64,000 nucleotides of DNA from assembly GCA_003150615.1 (NCBI GenBank), contig QALN01000004.1, forward strand, positions 1 to 64,000, given 5' to 3'. Origin of the DNA: Flavobacteriales bacterium. GTDB lineage: Bacteria > Bacteroidota > Bacteroidia > Flavobacteriales > UBA1820. Both the position numbers and the translations under genes were made by a program. Shown one piece after another: positions 9,670-18,751 of the stretch. Every line of letters begins with the position of its first letter. Position 1 is the first letter of the stretch. A model generated the notes under the pieces. The model searched no databases. It saw only the letters and a program-made list of their open reading frames with translations, and was not told where the DNA came from.

Positions 9670-10326
9670 TTAGTGTCCGCATCCGCAGCAGCAGGAACCC
9701 TTTCCTGCATTGTGGGCTATGGCGTTGGCGTAAAGTTCTTCTACCGCCGCCCAGTTGATTACGTTGAAAAAGTTTTCAATGTATTCTGCCCTGCGGTTCT
9801 GATATTTCAGGTAGTACGCGTGTTCCCATACGTCGATAAGCAGTATCGGGAAACCTTTGCATGCGTCCTTGATGTTCATCATGGGGTTATCCTGGTTTGC
9901 GGTGGAGCATATCGACAGGTTGTTGTCCTTGTCCACAACGAGCCATGCCCATCCCGATCCGAAACGTCCGGTAGCAGCAGCCGCGAATTTTTCTTTGAAA
10001 GCTGCAAATGAACCGAAAGCCTTGTCGATAGCTTCGGCCAGAAGTCCGGTAGGTTTGTCCGCCGTGCCTTTCGGGCCTATTATTTTCCAGTAGAGGTTGT
10101 GGTTTACATAGCCTCCGGCATTGTTGCGTACCGCTGGCGGGTACTGGTCTATCACCGCGAATATTTCCTTTATGGTCTTTCCTTCCAGGGGAGTGCCCTT
10201 TATGGCTGCGTTGAAGTTGGCGGTGTATGTTGCGTGGTGTTTGTCGTGGTGGAGTTCCATCGTTCTGGCATCGATATACGGTTCGAGCGCATCGTAAGAG
10301 TACGGAAGTGGTGGTAATTCAAACAT
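9670..10326 (-). CDS. sodA: Superoxide dismutase (Mn-type, Fe/Mn family) with cysteine-rich tail
   Basis: This enzyme dismutates superoxide to hydrogen peroxide and oxygen in the cytoplasm. The metal ligands are His26, His76, Asp165 and His169 (DVWEHAYYLK). The outer-sphere Gln145 in STANQD and Gly71-Gly72 in NNAGGYVNH favour the Mn type, but anaerobe enzymes of this family can be cambialistic, so metal choice is not certain. The fold ends near residue 206. After it comes a short tail with four cysteines in the last seven residues (CCCGCGH, 212-218), which normal family members lack. No signal peptide is present. The gene is monocistronic with its own -7 element and a terminator hairpin. Confidence 0.96.
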   Translation of the reverse strand: MFELPPLPYSYDALEPYIDARTMELHHDKHHATYTANFNAAIKGTPLEGKTIKEIFAVIDQYPPAVRNNAGGYVNHNLYWKIIGPKGTADKPTGLLAEAIDKAFGSFAAFKEKFAAAATGRFGSGWAWLVVDKDNNLSICSTANQDNPMMNIKDACKGFPILLIDVWEHAYYLKYQNRRAEYIENFFNVINWAAVEELYANAIAHNAGKGSCCCGCGH

Positions 10327-10367
10327 GGTAAATTAGGTTTTAACGGTTAATAATTTAATTTCTTTTG

Positions 10368-10375
10368 TAAAGATA
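10368..10375 (-). promoter_or_regulatory. Putative sod -7 element
   Basis: TATCTTTA on the minus strand, one base off TAnnTTTG, about 40 nt before the sod start. No clear -33 TTG. Confidence 0.4.
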
Positions 10376-10491
10376 TTCCTTTATAATGTCGTTTTAAAAT
10401 TTTTCTTGCTCTTTACGATAGTTTTTAACTATACTTAAATTTATGGGATTTATTTAACAATTAGCATTTGCCTTCCGGGGGTGTAAAATAA

Positions 10492-10516
10492 AGTGCGGGG
10501 CTGGAAGCCCCGCACT
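10492..10516 (-). terminator. Hairpin between parC and sod
   Basis: Stem AGTGCGGGGCT / AGCCCCGCACT with loop GGA. It lies 132 nt past the parC stop codon. T-rich flanks on both strands would allow bidirectional action. The rest of the gap 10376-10647 shows no gene. Confidence 0.6.
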
Positions 10517-10647
10517 CGCTTTTTGTGAACAATGTATTTTATAATAATACCTATTTTTTTACGTGCCGGCCGGCTGGCGATGCCTATGAACGGAAACAAG
10601 CATGGAACGGCCTATGGCTGCGGGCCATGTCCGCAGCGTATATTCGG

Positions 10648-13350
10648 TCAGAACAGGGAAATCTGCCCTCCGTCGCCTATTTCACCGGACTCTCCCGTTC
10701 CCGGTTCTCCGGCGGCACCTGAGTCGTCATCGTTATGCTCTTCGTCGTAGGGATCGTCTTGTGAACCGGTATCTACGTCGGAATTGTTTTCGGCATTTTC
10801 GTCGTATTCATCCTCCTGTTCTTCTTCGTCTTCAGGCTCGTCGTAGGGTAGAGGCTCCAATGCTTTTATAGCCTTCACCTTGTCCGGAGACAGCTGGTTG
10901 CCCTGCGCCCTGATACCTTTTACGGCTATGAACTCTGCCACGTTTACCGTCATATCCTCTTTGGGTTCCGCACCTTTTTCCTTGGCGAAAGATACGGATG
11001 CCATAGGCAGATATTCGGTCGAAACGAAAGCCATGAAAGACCCTTTGGCCTGCGAAATGACCGTTTCCGGTTTCTGGGCTTTGTCTATCATGAAGCGTTT
11101 GACGAAATACTTCTTCTTTTCCCCGTCGTAATAAATGACCGATACAGGCTTGTTCGGGTTCCATTTTTCTATAACGGGCGAATCCGGCTCGAAATGCGTG
11201 GCCAGATCATACGAGAGCAGACGTACCTCACCGGCATGCGTTATTTCCAGAATGCGGTCGTCACCGTGGAACTTGCCGAGCGAGCGTCCGCGCCCTTCGT
11301 CGTTGAGGCGCATTACAGCCTCGTCCAGCCATATTTCGCGGGCGGAAAGCGTGGATACGCCTTTTTCAGCCATTTCGACTTTGCGTACCGGGTACTTTGT
11401 CACCAGGTTGCCTTTTACCAGTTGTCCTTTGACAGCCAGGTCGGCAAAGTCTATCTCTATCTTCGTCTTGCGCAGTTTTGCCTGCGAACGGAGGAAAACG
11501 TTTACTTTTTCAGCCTCTCCGTTCGGATTTGCCGAAATATACAACACCTGCGAGCCTTTCTTGCCCTGCGCATACACTTTGTCGCGGGTGATAGCCGTCA
11601 CGGCAAAACGCTTCATGTAAGACCACCCCGATGCGCCGTCCTTGTATATAAGGTTGTAAATGGTGCGTTTGTCCTTCTTTTTCCACACGCCGGCATAAAC
11701 TATATCCTTGCCTATGAAACTCTTAGGCTGTATCTTTTGCACGGTGAACGTGCCGTCTTTCATAAAGAAGATGATGTCGTCTATGTCCGAGCAGTCGCAG
11801 GCGTATTCGCCTTCGCCTTTTTTCAGGGCGTATCCCGCAAAGCCGTTTGCACTGTCCACATACAGTTTGGTGTTCTGTATGGCCACTTTCGTGGCTTCTA
11901 TATTGTCGAACGTACGCAGTTCGGTCTTGCGCTCGCGGCCTTGTCCGTACTTCTTTTTAAGGTTTTTGAAATACTCGACCGCGTAACGCACCATATTGGC
12001 CAGGTTGTCGGTTATCTCGGCCATCTGCTTCTCAAGGTCGGCTATCAGTTTGTCGGCCTTGTCGGCGTCGTGGCGCGTTATGCGGCGCATCTTTATTTCG
12101 AGCAGCCTCTGGAGGTCGTCGTCCGTGATCGGCGAGAGCAACCTGTGTTCGAACGGTTTGAGTTTTTCACGGGTGAGCTCTATGGCCTGTTCGTACGAAA
12201 GGTTGTCGAACAGTTTGTATATGCGCTCCTCTATGAATATTTTTTCCAGCGACGAAATGTGCCATTGGGCGCGCAATTCGTCCAGACGCACCTGAAGTTC
12301 CTGGCGCAGCATTTCTAGCGTGCGTTCCGTCGAATGCCTCAACACGTCCGATACGCCCACGAACACCGGTTTGTCGTCCTTTATGACACAGCACAGAGGC
12401 GATATGGACACTTCGCAGTCGGTAAAAGCGTACAACGCGTCTATGGTCTTGTCCGGAGAAATACCTGGGGCCAGGCGTATGACTATCTCGACCTTGTCGG
12501 CCGTGTTGTCGTCTATGCTCTTTATTTTTATTTTACCCTTGTCGTTGGCTTTCAGCACAGATTCGATAAGCGAAGACGTGGTAGTGCCGAAAGGTATCTC
12601 GTCGATTATAAGTGTCGACTTGTCCGCCTGCCGTATCCTCGAACGTACGCGCACGCGTCCTCCGCGCACACCGTCGTTGTAACCGGATACGTCGGCAATG
12701 CCTCCTGTCGGGAAGTCGGGGTACAGTTCGAACGGCCGTCCTTCTAGTATTGCCACCGAAGCGTCCGTAAGTTCGCAGAAATTGTGCGGCAGTATTTTTG
12801 TCGAAAGCCCCACGGCGATACCCTCGACTCCCTGCGCCAGCAGCAGCGGGAATTTCATCGGGAAGAAGATAGGCTCCTGGTTACGCCCGTCGTAGGATGT
12901 CTGCCACTTGGTTATCTTCGGGTTGAAGACCGTTTCGAGAGCGAATTTGGACAGGCGCGCTTCTATGTAACGTCCTGCCGCTGCGCTGTCGCCTGTCAGT
13001 ATGTTGCCCCAGTTTCCCTGTGTATCGATAAGCAGGTCCTTTTGTCCTAGCTGTACCAGAGCGTCCTTTATGGATGCGTCGCCGTGCGGGTGGTATTTCA
13101 TGGTGTTACCCACGATATTGGCCACTTTGTTGTACCGCCCGTCCTCCATTTCCCGCATCGAATGTATGATACGGCGCTGTACGGGCTTGAAACCGTCGTG
13201 TATGTCCGGGACCGCGCGTTCGAGTATTACGTACGAAGCATAGTCCAGAAACCAGTTCTCGAACATGCCGTCGACTTTTATCAGGCGGTCGGAAGAAGAA
13301 GCCGAAGGGTTTTGTGCAGGTATCCCTGCCGTTTTTTCCTGTTCACTCAT
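10648..13350 (-). CDS. parC: DNA topoisomerase IV subunit A
   Basis: ParC is the DNA-cleaving subunit that decatenates daughter chromosomes together with ParE, encoded 61 nt upstream in the same operon. The breakage-reunion domain shows the quinolone-region motif HPHGDAS (87-93) and the catalytic Tyr128 in AAGRYIEARL. The Greek-key C-terminal domain follows. GyrA-box repeats are not obvious, which favours ParC over GyrA. The last 65 or so residues are a strongly acidic Asp/Glu-rich tail ending in QISLF at the extreme C-terminus. That pentapeptide looks like a sliding-clamp-binding motif. The 900-residue length suits Bacteroidota ParC. Confidence 0.93.
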   Translation of the reverse strand: MSEQEKTAGIPAQNPSASSSDRLIKVDGMFENWFLDYASYVILERAVPDIHDGFKPVQRRIIHSMREMEDGRYNKVANIVGNTMKYHPHGDASIKDALVQLGQKDLLIDTQGNWGNILTGDSAAAGRYIEARLSKFALETVFNPKITKWQTSYDGRNQEPIFFPMKFPLLLAQGVEGIAVGLSTKILPHNFCELTDASVAILEGRPFELYPDFPTGGIADVSGYNDGVRGGRVRVRSRIRQADKSTLIIDEIPFGTTTSSLIESVLKANDKGKIKIKSIDDNTADKVEIVIRLAPGISPDKTIDALYAFTDCEVSISPLCCVIKDDKPVFVGVSDVLRHSTERTLEMLRQELQVRLDELRAQWHISSLEKIFIEERIYKLFDNLSYEQAIELTREKLKPFEHRLLSPITDDDLQRLLEIKMRRITRHDADKADKLIADLEKQMAEITDNLANMVRYAVEYFKNLKKKYGQGRERKTELRTFDNIEATKVAIQNTKLYVDSANGFAGYALKKGEGEYACDCSDIDDIIFFMKDGTFTVQKIQPKSFIGKDIVYAGVWKKKDKRTIYNLIYKDGASGWSYMKRFAVTAITRDKVYAQGKKGSQVLYISANPNGEAEKVNVFLRSQAKLRKTKIEIDFADLAVKGQLVKGNLVTKYPVRKVEMAEKGVSTLSAREIWLDEAVMRLNDEGRGRSLGKFHGDDRILEITHAGEVRLLSYDLATHFEPDSPVIEKWNPNKPVSVIYYDGEKKKYFVKRFMIDKAQKPETVISQAKGSFMAFVSTEYLPMASVSFAKEKGAEPKEDMTVNVAEFIAVKGIRAQGNQLSPDKVKAIKALEPLPYDEPEDEEEQEDEYDENAENNSDVDTGSQDDPYDEEHNDDDSGAAGEPGTGESGEIGDGGQISLF

Positions 13351-13411
13351 GTGTGTTATTCTGCATCGGGTGCGGAATGTGCCGCAGCCCGTTTATTCCA
13401 AATCTTTTTTA

Positions 13412-15325
13412 TCAGGCCGTTTTGGCGTCTGTCTCAACGTCCCCCGGCGGTGGTACGATATCGAGTTCTTCAAGCGAGATACCGTCCTGCTCCACACGAA
13501 GGTTTGATACGATAAAGTCCTGGCGTTGCTGCGTGTTCTTGCCGGCGTAAAATTCCAGAAGCTGCGGTATCGACATGTCTTTTCCTATCATCACCGGTTC
13601 CAGACGTATGTCGCGCCCTATGAAACCGGAGAATTCGTCTGGTGATATTTCACCCAGACCTTTGAACCGCGTTATCTCAGGATTTCCTTTTAGCTTTTGT
13701 ATTGCCGCATTCTTTTCCGTCTCGGAGTAGCAATAAATGGTTTCCTTTTTGTTGCGTACGCGGAAGAGCGGGGTCTGGAGTATGTACAGATGGCCTTCCT
13801 TGATGACTTCGGGGAAAAACTGCAAAAAGAACGTTATCAGCAAAAGCCGTATGTGCATACCGTCGACATCGGCATCCGTTGCTATGATTATGTTGTTGTA
13901 ACGCAGATCTTCGATACTTTCCTCTATGTTCAGAGCAGCCTGGAGCAGGTTGAACTCCTCGTTTTCGTACACCACTTTCTTGGACATGCCGTAGCAGTTC
14001 AGGGGTTTTCCGCGAAGAGAAAATACGGCTTGTGTGTTGACATCGCGCGCTTTGGTTATCGAACCGCTGGCCGAGTCGCCCTCGGTGATGAAAATGGACG
14101 ATTCCAAACGGTGTTCGTTTTTCATATCGCCCCGGTGTGTGCGGCAGTCTCGAAGTTTGCGGTTGTGCAGGCTTATTTTTTTCGACCGTTCTTTGGCTAT
14201 CTTCCGTATTCCGGACAACTCTTTCCGTTCCTTTTCGGCATCCTGTATCTTGCGGAGCATGGCAGCGGCTGTCTCGGCATTTTTGTGCAGGTAATTGTCC
14301 AGTTCGCGCGATATGAAATCCACAACGTACGAACGTATCGTAGGCTTGTCGCCGCCCATTTCCGACGAAACGAGGCGGGTTTTCGTCTGGTCGCCGAACG
14401 AGGGTTCCATCACCTTTACGCTCACCGCTGCAACGAGCGACTTGCGTACGTCCGACGGCTCGAACTGCTTGCCCCAGAAATCGCGCGCCACTTTTACCAC
14501 AGCCTCGCGGAAAGCGGCCAGATGCGTGCCTCCGAGCGGGGTGTACTGCCCGTTGACAAACGAGTACACATCCTCGCTGTAATGCGAAGTCGAATGCGTC
14601 ATCGCGATTTCTATATCGTCCCCGCAGAGGTGTATTATCGGATATTCTATCGCCGTGTCTATCTTGTCTTCGATAAGGTCTTTCAGCCCGTTTTCGGATT
14701 TGAAAGGCGTGCCGTTGAGCCAGATGGTAAGTCCCGGATTGAGATAGGAATAATTCCGGAGCATGTTCTCCACGTATTCGAAACGGTACTTGTACGCCGG
14801 GAATACGTCCGTATCGGCGGTAAATGTTATCCGTGTGCCGTTTTTTTCCGTTGTCGGGGCCAGAGCGTCGTCTTCGGACAGGATGCCGGAGCGGAAAAGC
14901 GCGCGTTTGCATTGTTTGTCGCGGTATGCCACCACTTCGAACGTGGATGACAGGAAGTTTACGGCCTTCGTACCCACACCGTTCAGTCCTACGGCTTTTT
15001 TAAACACGGACGTGTCGTACTTGCCTCCGGTATTCATCACCGATACGCATTCCACTACCTTGCCCAGCGGTATTCCGCGTCCGTAGTCGCGTACGCTCAC
15101 GGTCGATTCGTCGATGTTTATCTCTATCTTATTTCCCTCGCCCATGACGAACTCGTCTATCGAGTTGTCTATTATCTCTTTCAGTAATACATATATACCG
15201 TCGTCGGACGACGAACCGTCGCCCAGTTTGCCAATGTACATTCCGGGACGGAGGCGTACGTGTTCGCGCGGGGACAGGTTTACAATCTTGTCTTCTGTGT
15301 AGTTATTTGTTTGAGTATCCGACAT
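13412..15325 (-). CDS. parE: DNA topoisomerase IV subunit B
   Basis: ParE is the ATPase subunit of topoisomerase IV. The GHKL ATP-binding motifs are [10 protein letters not shown] (50-59), DYGRGIPLG (80-88) and [11 protein letters not shown] (113-123). The TOPRIM metal-binding motifs are ITEGDSASG (near 414) and DADVDGMHI (near 485). The 637-residue length is normal for ParE and shorter than large GyrB proteins. It is the promoter-proximal gene of the parE-parC operon. Pairing with the adjacent parC-like gene, rather than a gyrA-like one, supports ParE over GyrB. Confidence 0.93.
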   Translation of the reverse strand: MSDTQTNNYTEDKIVNLSPREHVRLRPGMYIGKLGDGSSSDDGIYVLLKEIIDNSIDEFVMGEGNKIEINIDESTVSVRDYGRGIPLGKVVECVSVMNTGGKYDTSVFKKAVGLNGVGTKAVNFLSSTFEVVAYRDKQCKRALFRSGILSEDDALAPTTEKNGTRITFTADTDVFPAYKYRFEYVENMLRNYSYLNPGLTIWLNGTPFKSENGLKDLIEDKIDTAIEYPIIHLCGDDIEIAMTHSTSHYSEDVYSFVNGQYTPLGGTHLAAFREAVVKVARDFWGKQFEPSDVRKSLVAAVSVKVMEPSFGDQTKTRLVSSEMGGDKPTIRSYVVDFISRELDNYLHKNAETAAAMLRKIQDAEKERKELSGIRKIAKERSKKISLHNRKLRDCRTHRGDMKNEHRLESSIFITEGDSASGSITKARDVNTQAVFSLRGKPLNCYGMSKKVVYENEEFNLLQAALNIEESIEDLRYNNIIIATDADVDGMHIRLLLITFFLQFFPEVIKEGHLYILQTPLFRVRNKKETIYCYSETEKNAAIQKLKGNPEITRFKGLGEISPDEFSGFIGRDIRLEPVMIGKDMSIPQLLEFYAGKNTQQRQDFIVSNLRVEQDGISLEELDIVPPPGDVETDAKTA

Positions 15326-15383
15326 ATCGTTCCTTTGCAGATGTGCTTGTTCTTTGATGTGCCCCGTTTTTTCCGGGCTTTGG

Positions 15384-15391
15384 CAAATTTA
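15384..15391 (-). promoter_or_regulatory. parE-parC operon -7 element
   Basis: TAAATTTG on the minus strand matches TAnnTTTG and lies about 58 nt before the parE start. The -33 half is not clear. Confidence 0.5.
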
Positions 15392-15452
15392 AGAAATTGT
15401 CCGCAAACAGCCGCACCGCGTCATTTATTAAAAAAAATTCGCGTGAAAATAT

Positions 15453-15482
15453 TTTGCCGCATAACTTTTGGTTATATATTTG
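15453..15482 (+). promoter_or_regulatory. Promoter of the acyl-CoA ligase gene
   Basis: TTTG (15453-15456), an 18-nt spacer, then TATATTTG (15475-15482). Both halves fit the Bacteroidota promoter. It predicts a leader of roughly 80 nt. Confidence 0.65.
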
Positions 15483-15568
15483 TTATATGAAACCCTGTGC
15501 GGTTTTTTTGCGTCTTCAGGGCGCTCACCGTCGGGGAATGACTGAATATACAACATAAACGATTTACG

Positions 15569-17356
15569 ATGAGCGATTTATCGGATGTAAAACGCATTTT
15601 CGACATACCGCCGTACCAGTTGGGAAAATACAACCTCGGCACGGCTCTTGCACACCGTGTCACCGGCACGTGGGAAAGCATATCTTCGGCGGAATATGTG
15701 GAAAAGATAAATACCGCCGCGCGAGGGTTGCTGCGGCTGGGAGTGAAAAAAGGCGACAAAATAGGTCTGGTATCGGCCAACAGGATGGAGTGGTGCATAC
15801 TCGATCAGGCGGTTATGAAAATAGGCGCAGTGACCGTCCCGGTTTATCCTACCGTGTCGCAGGACGATTACCTGTACATTTTCAACCATTCGGAAATACG
15901 TTTTTGCTTCGTGGCGGATGGTTTTTTATATAATAAGTTGTCCAGGATAAAAAACGGGATGCCGCATCTGGAGGCCATATACTCTTTCGACAAGGCCGAA
16001 GGTACGGTATCTTGGGACACGGTGCTGGAAAAAGGCCGCGATATGTCCGCGCAGGAGGAAGTCGAAGCCATAGCGTCCACTATATTGCCGGACGACGTAG
16101 CCACCCTGATATACACCTCCGGCACGACCGGCACACCGAAAGGAGTACTGCTTTCGCACGATAACATACTCTCGAATGTAAAGATAGCGCTTCCCCGCGT
16201 GCAGGAGATAGAAGGAACACGGGCGCTAAGTTTCCTCCCGTTGTGCCACATATACGAACGCACTGTCAACCTCGCATACCAGACGTTGGGCTGCGGAGTG
16301 TATTTCGCCAAATCCACCGAAACGATAGCCGCCGACGCCATGGATGCCAAGCCGGTGATAATGATGGTCGTACCGCGGGTAGTGGAAAAGATATACACCA
16401 AGATCGTGAGCAAGGCCGAAGTGCTTTCCGGGTTTAAAAAAGCGGTTTTTTCATGGGCTGTTAACCTCGGTATGAAATACGAACCGTACCACAACAATTG
16501 GTTTTACCGCATGCGTCTGGCAGTGGCCCGCCGCCTGGTTTTCAATAAATGGAAACAGGCCATGGGAGGACATCTTAGGATAATGATAAGCGGCTCTTCG
16601 AGCCTCGATGCGAAACTCTCCCGCCTTTTTTGCGCGGCAGGCATCATCCTGAACGAAGGTTACGGCCTTACGGAAACCTCTCCTATCATTTCCACCAATA
16701 TCTATCCGAACCGGGGGCTGCGCATCGGCTCGATAGGCCGCCCGTTCGAGAACCTCGATGTCAGGATAGCTGACGACGGGGAAATACTGGTCAAAGGGCC
16801 GAGCGTAATGAAAGGATATTACAAGGACCCGGAACGCACGGCAGCAGCATTTGACAAGGACGGGTATTTCATGACCGGCGACATAGGCCATTTATCGGAC
16901 GGTTTTTTATACATAACCGACCGTAAGAAAGAGATGTTCAAAACTTCCGGAGGCAAATACATAACACCGCAGCCTATGGAGAACAAACTGATGCAGTCGC
17001 GTTTCATAGAACAGGCTATGGTCGTGGGCGACGGGCGTAAGCATCCGGCCGTAATCATAGAACCAGACCTCGAAGAACTGAAAGAGTGGTGCGGAGAGAA
17101 CGGCGTGCTTTACACCGATGCCGTGACTGTACTTTCCGACCATCGGGTAAATGCCATGTACAGGAAGATAATAAACGAAGTGAACCGCACTCTCGGAAAC
17201 TGGGAGAAAATACGCCACTTCCGCCTGGTGCCCGATCGCTGGAGCATAGAAGGCGGAGAGCTTACTCCTACGCTGAAAGTCAAGCGCCGCCGCCTTCTGG
17301 ATAAATACACCGCTCTTATCGACAGCATATACGAAGAGGAAAACGGCGCAGGCTGA
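15569..17356 (+). CDS. Long-chain fatty acid-CoA ligase (AMP-forming)
   Basis: An ANL-superfamily enzyme that activates fatty acids through an acyl-adenylate to acyl-CoA. The 595-residue protein shows the AMP-binding P-loop TLIYTSGTTGTPKG (about 180-193), the A5-type motif GYGLTETSPI (about 363), and the C-terminal hinge and lysine region GDIGHLSDGFLYITDRKKE followed by KTSGGKYITP (about 437-470). It resembles the FadD15-like long-chain ligases common in Bacteroidota. No signal peptide or membrane helix is evident; peripheral membrane association is inferred from the family. The gene has a good upstream promoter and no hairpin after its stop. Exact chain-length preference is unknown. Confidence 0.92.
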   Translation: MSDLSDVKRIFDIPPYQLGKYNLGTALAHRVTGTWESISSAEYVEKINTAARGLLRLGVKKGDKIGLVSANRMEWCILDQAVMKIGAVTVPVYPTVSQDDYLYIFNHSEIRFCFVADGFLYNKLSRIKNGMPHLEAIYSFDKAEGTVSWDTVLEKGRDMSAQEEVEAIASTILPDDVATLIYTSGTTGTPKGVLLSHDNILSNVKIALPRVQEIEGTRALSFLPLCHIYERTVNLAYQTLGCGVYFAKSTETIAADAMDAKPVIMMVVPRVVEKIYTKIVSKAEVLSGFKKAVFSWAVNLGMKYEPYHNNWFYRMRLAVARRLVFNKWKQAMGGHLRIMISGSSSLDAKLSRLFCAAGIILNEGYGLTETSPIISTNIYPNRGLRIGSIGRPFENLDVRIADDGEILVKGPSVMKGYYKDPERTAAAFDKDGYFMTGDIGHLSDGFLYITDRKKEMFKTSGGKYITPQPMENKLMQSRFIEQAMVVGDGRKHPAVIIEPDLEELKEWCGENGVLYTDAVTVLSDHRVNAMYRKIINEVNRTLGNWEKIRHFRLVPDRWSIEGGELTPTLKVKRRRLLDKYTALIDSIYEEENGAG

Positions 17357-17653
17357 TCATCGTTCGGCAGCGTTCTATCGTTCAGTATATTGTGTCAAAA
17401 CAGGAGGGATTTGTGTTTAATAGTGACGTTATCCTCATGTCTGTCAAACACACCCAAGGGTGCGTCCGGACACAAGCAAGCCAGCCATGTGAAGGCAGGT
17501 TTTACGCGGTGCGGCGCAATGGACCACAGCCATAGGCTGTTTGATATTTTTCTGTCCAACAGGGGCAACCGACAAAAGAAAGCGGAAATATGGCGGAAAA
17601 AAATGAGTATTAAAATCGTACGATTAAGTGTGGCGTTTATTGTAAACGCAGTT
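17357..17653. other. Intergenic region left of the duplication
   Basis: About 300 bases without a convincing gene. A 7-bp hairpin GCGTTTA-TTG-TAAACGC sits at 17633-17649, just before the 106-bp repeat. No promoter, RNA gene or credible small ORF was recognised. Confidence 0.6.
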
Positions 17654-17759
17654 TAAAATAAACTGCAAGCCGGCCGGGTCACCAGTCGGAACAGAAATAA
17701 ACAACATGTGTTAAATATCTAACGGGCTATGCCCGCGGCAGAGTGTTGCATGTAAAATA
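17654..17759. repeat. 106-bp direct repeat, left copy (L)
   Basis: Begins TAAAATAAACTGCAAGCC and ends GTTGCATGTAAAATA. It is identical to the central and right copies over the last 75 bases (17685-17759). It differs from them at three positions in the first 31 bases: 17675, 17677 and 17684. The duplicated segment starts within it. Confidence 0.95.
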
Positions 17760-17775
17760 AAAACGTATAAATAAA

Positions 17776-18660
17776 ATGCTCGATTTCAGACTTAAAGTGT
17801 TTTATACCGTAGCCTCGGAGATGAGTTTCACCAAGGCGGCGCACAAACACAACATAACCCAGCCTGCCGTATCCAAGCACATACAGGAACTGGAACGCAT
17901 TTACGGCATCACCCTTTTCGAGCGCAAAGGCAGCAGTGTCGTGCTTACCGAAGCAGGCAAGATACTCTACGAACAAGCCAAAAACATAGATGCCATATAC
18001 CGCGAGATAGATTACCGCATATCGAGCCTCAAGGAAGAACACAAAGGCGAGCTGCGGCTTGGAGCATCGACGTCCATAGCCCAGTACGTGCTGCCGGAAG
18101 TGATAGCCCGTTTTTACAACTATTATCCGGCCATAAAAGTAAGTCTCATAAGCGGAAATACCGAACAAATAGAGGATGCGCTGTTGGAAAAGGAAATAGA
18201 CCTGGCCTTTGTCGAGGGCCTTCCGTCCAACCACCTGCTTCATTATTCCGAATACATGGACGACGAACTGGCCCCCATAACGCGGCGCGGCGGACTTTAC
18301 ACCCAGAAAAAATACTCGCTCGAAGACATAAAGGAACTGCCTCTGGTCATGCGCGAGGACGGCTCCGGCACGCTCGACATAATAAAACAGAAACTGTTCA
18401 GCGCCGGACATATCCACGACGACAACAGCCTGAACATAATCATAAAACTCGGCAGCACGGAAAGTATAAAAGCCTTCGTGCGCCAGACGGACTGCATAGC
18501 TTTCATATCCAAACAGGCGTTAAAACGCGAGAGCGAACTCTCCGACCTGGAAATACTGTCCATAAAGGGCCTTGAACTCAAACGCAAATTTTATAAAGTG
18601 TCCCTGCGCGGAGAGTTGTCGGGAAATGCCGCACTGTTCATAAAATCGCTCAACGGGTGA
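17776..18660 (+). CDS. LysR-family transcriptional regulator (copy 1)
   Basis: A 294-residue LysR-type regulator. The N-terminal winged helix-turn-helix (about 1-60) reads SFTKAAHKHNITQPAVSKHI, and a linker helix leads into the periplasmic-binding-like effector domain (about 90-294). The fold resembles CysB/CysL-like regulators, but the ligand cannot be told. LysR proteins often control a neighbouring gene; here the next gene, 91 nt on in the same direction, encodes a Dna2-like helicase, which may be co-transcribed. The 106-bp direct repeat ends 16 nt before the start codon, so its promoter probably lies inside or just upstream of the repeat. Confidence 0.9.
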   Translation: MLDFRLKVFYTVASEMSFTKAAHKHNITQPAVSKHIQELERIYGITLFERKGSSVVLTEAGKILYEQAKNIDAIYREIDYRISSLKEEHKGELRLGASTSIAQYVLPEVIARFYNYYPAIKVSLISGNTEQIEDALLEKEIDLAFVEGLPSNHLLHYSEYMDDELAPITRRGGLYTQKKYSLEDIKELPLVMREDGSGTLDIIKQKLFSAGHIHDDNSLNIIIKLGSTESIKAFVRQTDCIAFISKQALKRESELSDLEILSIKGLELKRKFYKVSLRGELSGNAALFIKSLNG

Positions 18661-18751
18661 TCCTTTACTCTCCTGAAACCGTTTGTTACGGGCTTTTACG
18701 CGCCCTGTCAGTCCGTTGTTCCGCTGCGGCGGCAAAAAGACATTTGTACGT

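Noticed and set aside
11194..12318. Plus-strand open frame of 374 codons
   Set aside because: Antisense to parC, with no recognisable domain.
13697..14950. Plus-strand open frame of 417 codons
   Set aside because: Antisense to parE, whose motifs are certain on the other strand.
18683..18751. TTG start extending the Dna2-like protein by 23 residues
   Set aside because: The extension lacks family likeness, and an ATG at 18752 starts a normal N-terminus.
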